Positions 15,302-15,533 of a stretch of DNA of 15,533 nucleotides are shown here, in pieces. Position 1 is the first letter of the stretch, and each line of letters starts with the position of its first letter. The stretch is from EX4484-2 sp964592095. GTDB taxonomy: Archaea > Altiarchaeota > Altiarchaeia > IMC4 > QMZM01. A model generated the notes under the pieces. That model was given only the letters and a program-made list of their open reading frames with translations, made no database searches and was not told where the DNA came from. The stretch is from positions 1 through 15,533 of the forward strand of contig CAZQER010000027.1 in NCBI GenBank assembly GCA_964592095.1. Reading direction: 5' to 3'. Position numbers and translations under genes: made by a program.

Positions 15302-15331
15302 ATTTTCTTCTATTTTCTAACTCTTCTTTTT
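15302..15331 (+). terminator. T-rich tract after trxB
   Basis: Downstream of the trxB stop the plus strand has repeated T runs (tttt, tttt, then ttttt at 15327-15331). Archaeal RNA polymerase commonly terminates at such oligo-T tracts without a hairpin. The tract overlaps the 3' end of the convergent small gene, whose Lys/Arg codons partly explain it. Confidence 0.4.
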
Positions 15332-15528
15332 AAATCTTCTGTAAAGTCATCTGCTCTATCTATGGTCATTTCCACTTTTTTGATTTTTTTGAAATTTTTT
15401 AGCTTCATAATAACAACCTTACCTTTCATTCTACTCCTAAAGTATATCTCAACATGCTCATTTATTTTCTTTAGTTTGCACCCATAACCCATAAGATAAT
15501 CGTTCCATCTTCGATCTACGATTTCCAT
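15310..15528 (-). CDS. Small basic hypothetical protein, 5' end possibly outside window
   Basis: I do not recognise this ORF. From the ATG at 15528 it encodes 72 residues, strongly basic, with no cysteine pair, signal peptide or membrane helix. A beta-like segment (HVEIYFRSRMKGKVVIMKL, about 25-43) is followed by a charged tail (DFTEDLKRRVRK). The composition would suit a small nucleic-acid- or ribosome-associated protein, but that is only a guess. The frame is open through the few bases left to the window end, so the true start may lie outside. It converges on trxB with a 20-base spacer. No overlapping ORF offers a better explanation, and codon use (AGA/AGG, A-rich) resembles its neighbours. 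Confidence 0.5.
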   Translation of the reverse strand: MEIVDRRWNDYLMGYGCKLKKINEHVEIYFRSRMKGKVVIMKLKNFKKIKKVEMTIDRADDFTEDLKRRVRK

Positions 15529-15533
15529 AGACT

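Overview
This window is chromosomal DNA from an archaeon, most likely a euryarchaeote. Every informative gene is archaeal: the Nob1 ribosome-maturation nuclease, archaeal-type MetRS, SecF/SecD in archaeal order, A-type ATP synthase subunits, archaeal UMP kinase, a GAN/RecJ-like DHH nuclease and a tRNA-Glu with no encoded CCA. The DNA is AT-rich (about one third G+C by eye). Proteins are rich in Lys, Ile and Glu, and arginine is mostly AGA/AGG. The tRNA stems are almost entirely G-C, which in AT-rich DNA points to a thermophile. A Thermoplasmata-like lineage is possible, but the sequence alone does not settle the clade.

Layout, left to right. Bases 1-191 hold no convincing gene, only an inverted repeat and a TATA-like box. 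Three minus-strand genes follow, transcribed right to left: a DUF72/YecE TIM-barrel protein, metG and nob1, with metG and nob1 overlapping by 4 bases. A 63-base divergent spacer separates them from secF-secD on the plus strand (10-base overlap). A 106-base AT-rich spacer, with a 12-base perfect palindrome and TATA-like boxes, leads into the A-ATPase cluster H-E-F-A-B-D. These genes overlap or sit a few bases apart. The cluster ends 4 bases from the convergent minus-strand pair rhomboid protease-pyrH. A divergent promoter region then leads to tRNA-Glu(UUC), a DHH-family nuclease and thioredoxin reductase, all on the plus strand. A convergent small ORF of unknown function closes the window.

The genes are mainly housekeeping: translation (MetRS, tRNA-Glu), rRNA maturation (Nob1), protein export (SecDF), energy conversion (A-ATPase), pyrimidine nucleotide synthesis (UMP kinase), DNA maintenance (DHH nuclease) and thiol redox (TrxB). 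I see no mobile element, CRISPR array, toxin system or obviously new multigene system.

Three things deserve attention. The ATPase cluster lacks the membrane-side genes I and K and the connector gene C, which usually lie between H and F. A run of exactly 100 N is flanked by two identical 43-base ends that cut through the tRNA, so it looks like an overlapping contig join rather than a real second tRNA. The DHH nuclease gene starts 19 bases after the tRNA with no room for its own promoter, suggesting a mixed tRNA-mRNA transcription unit.
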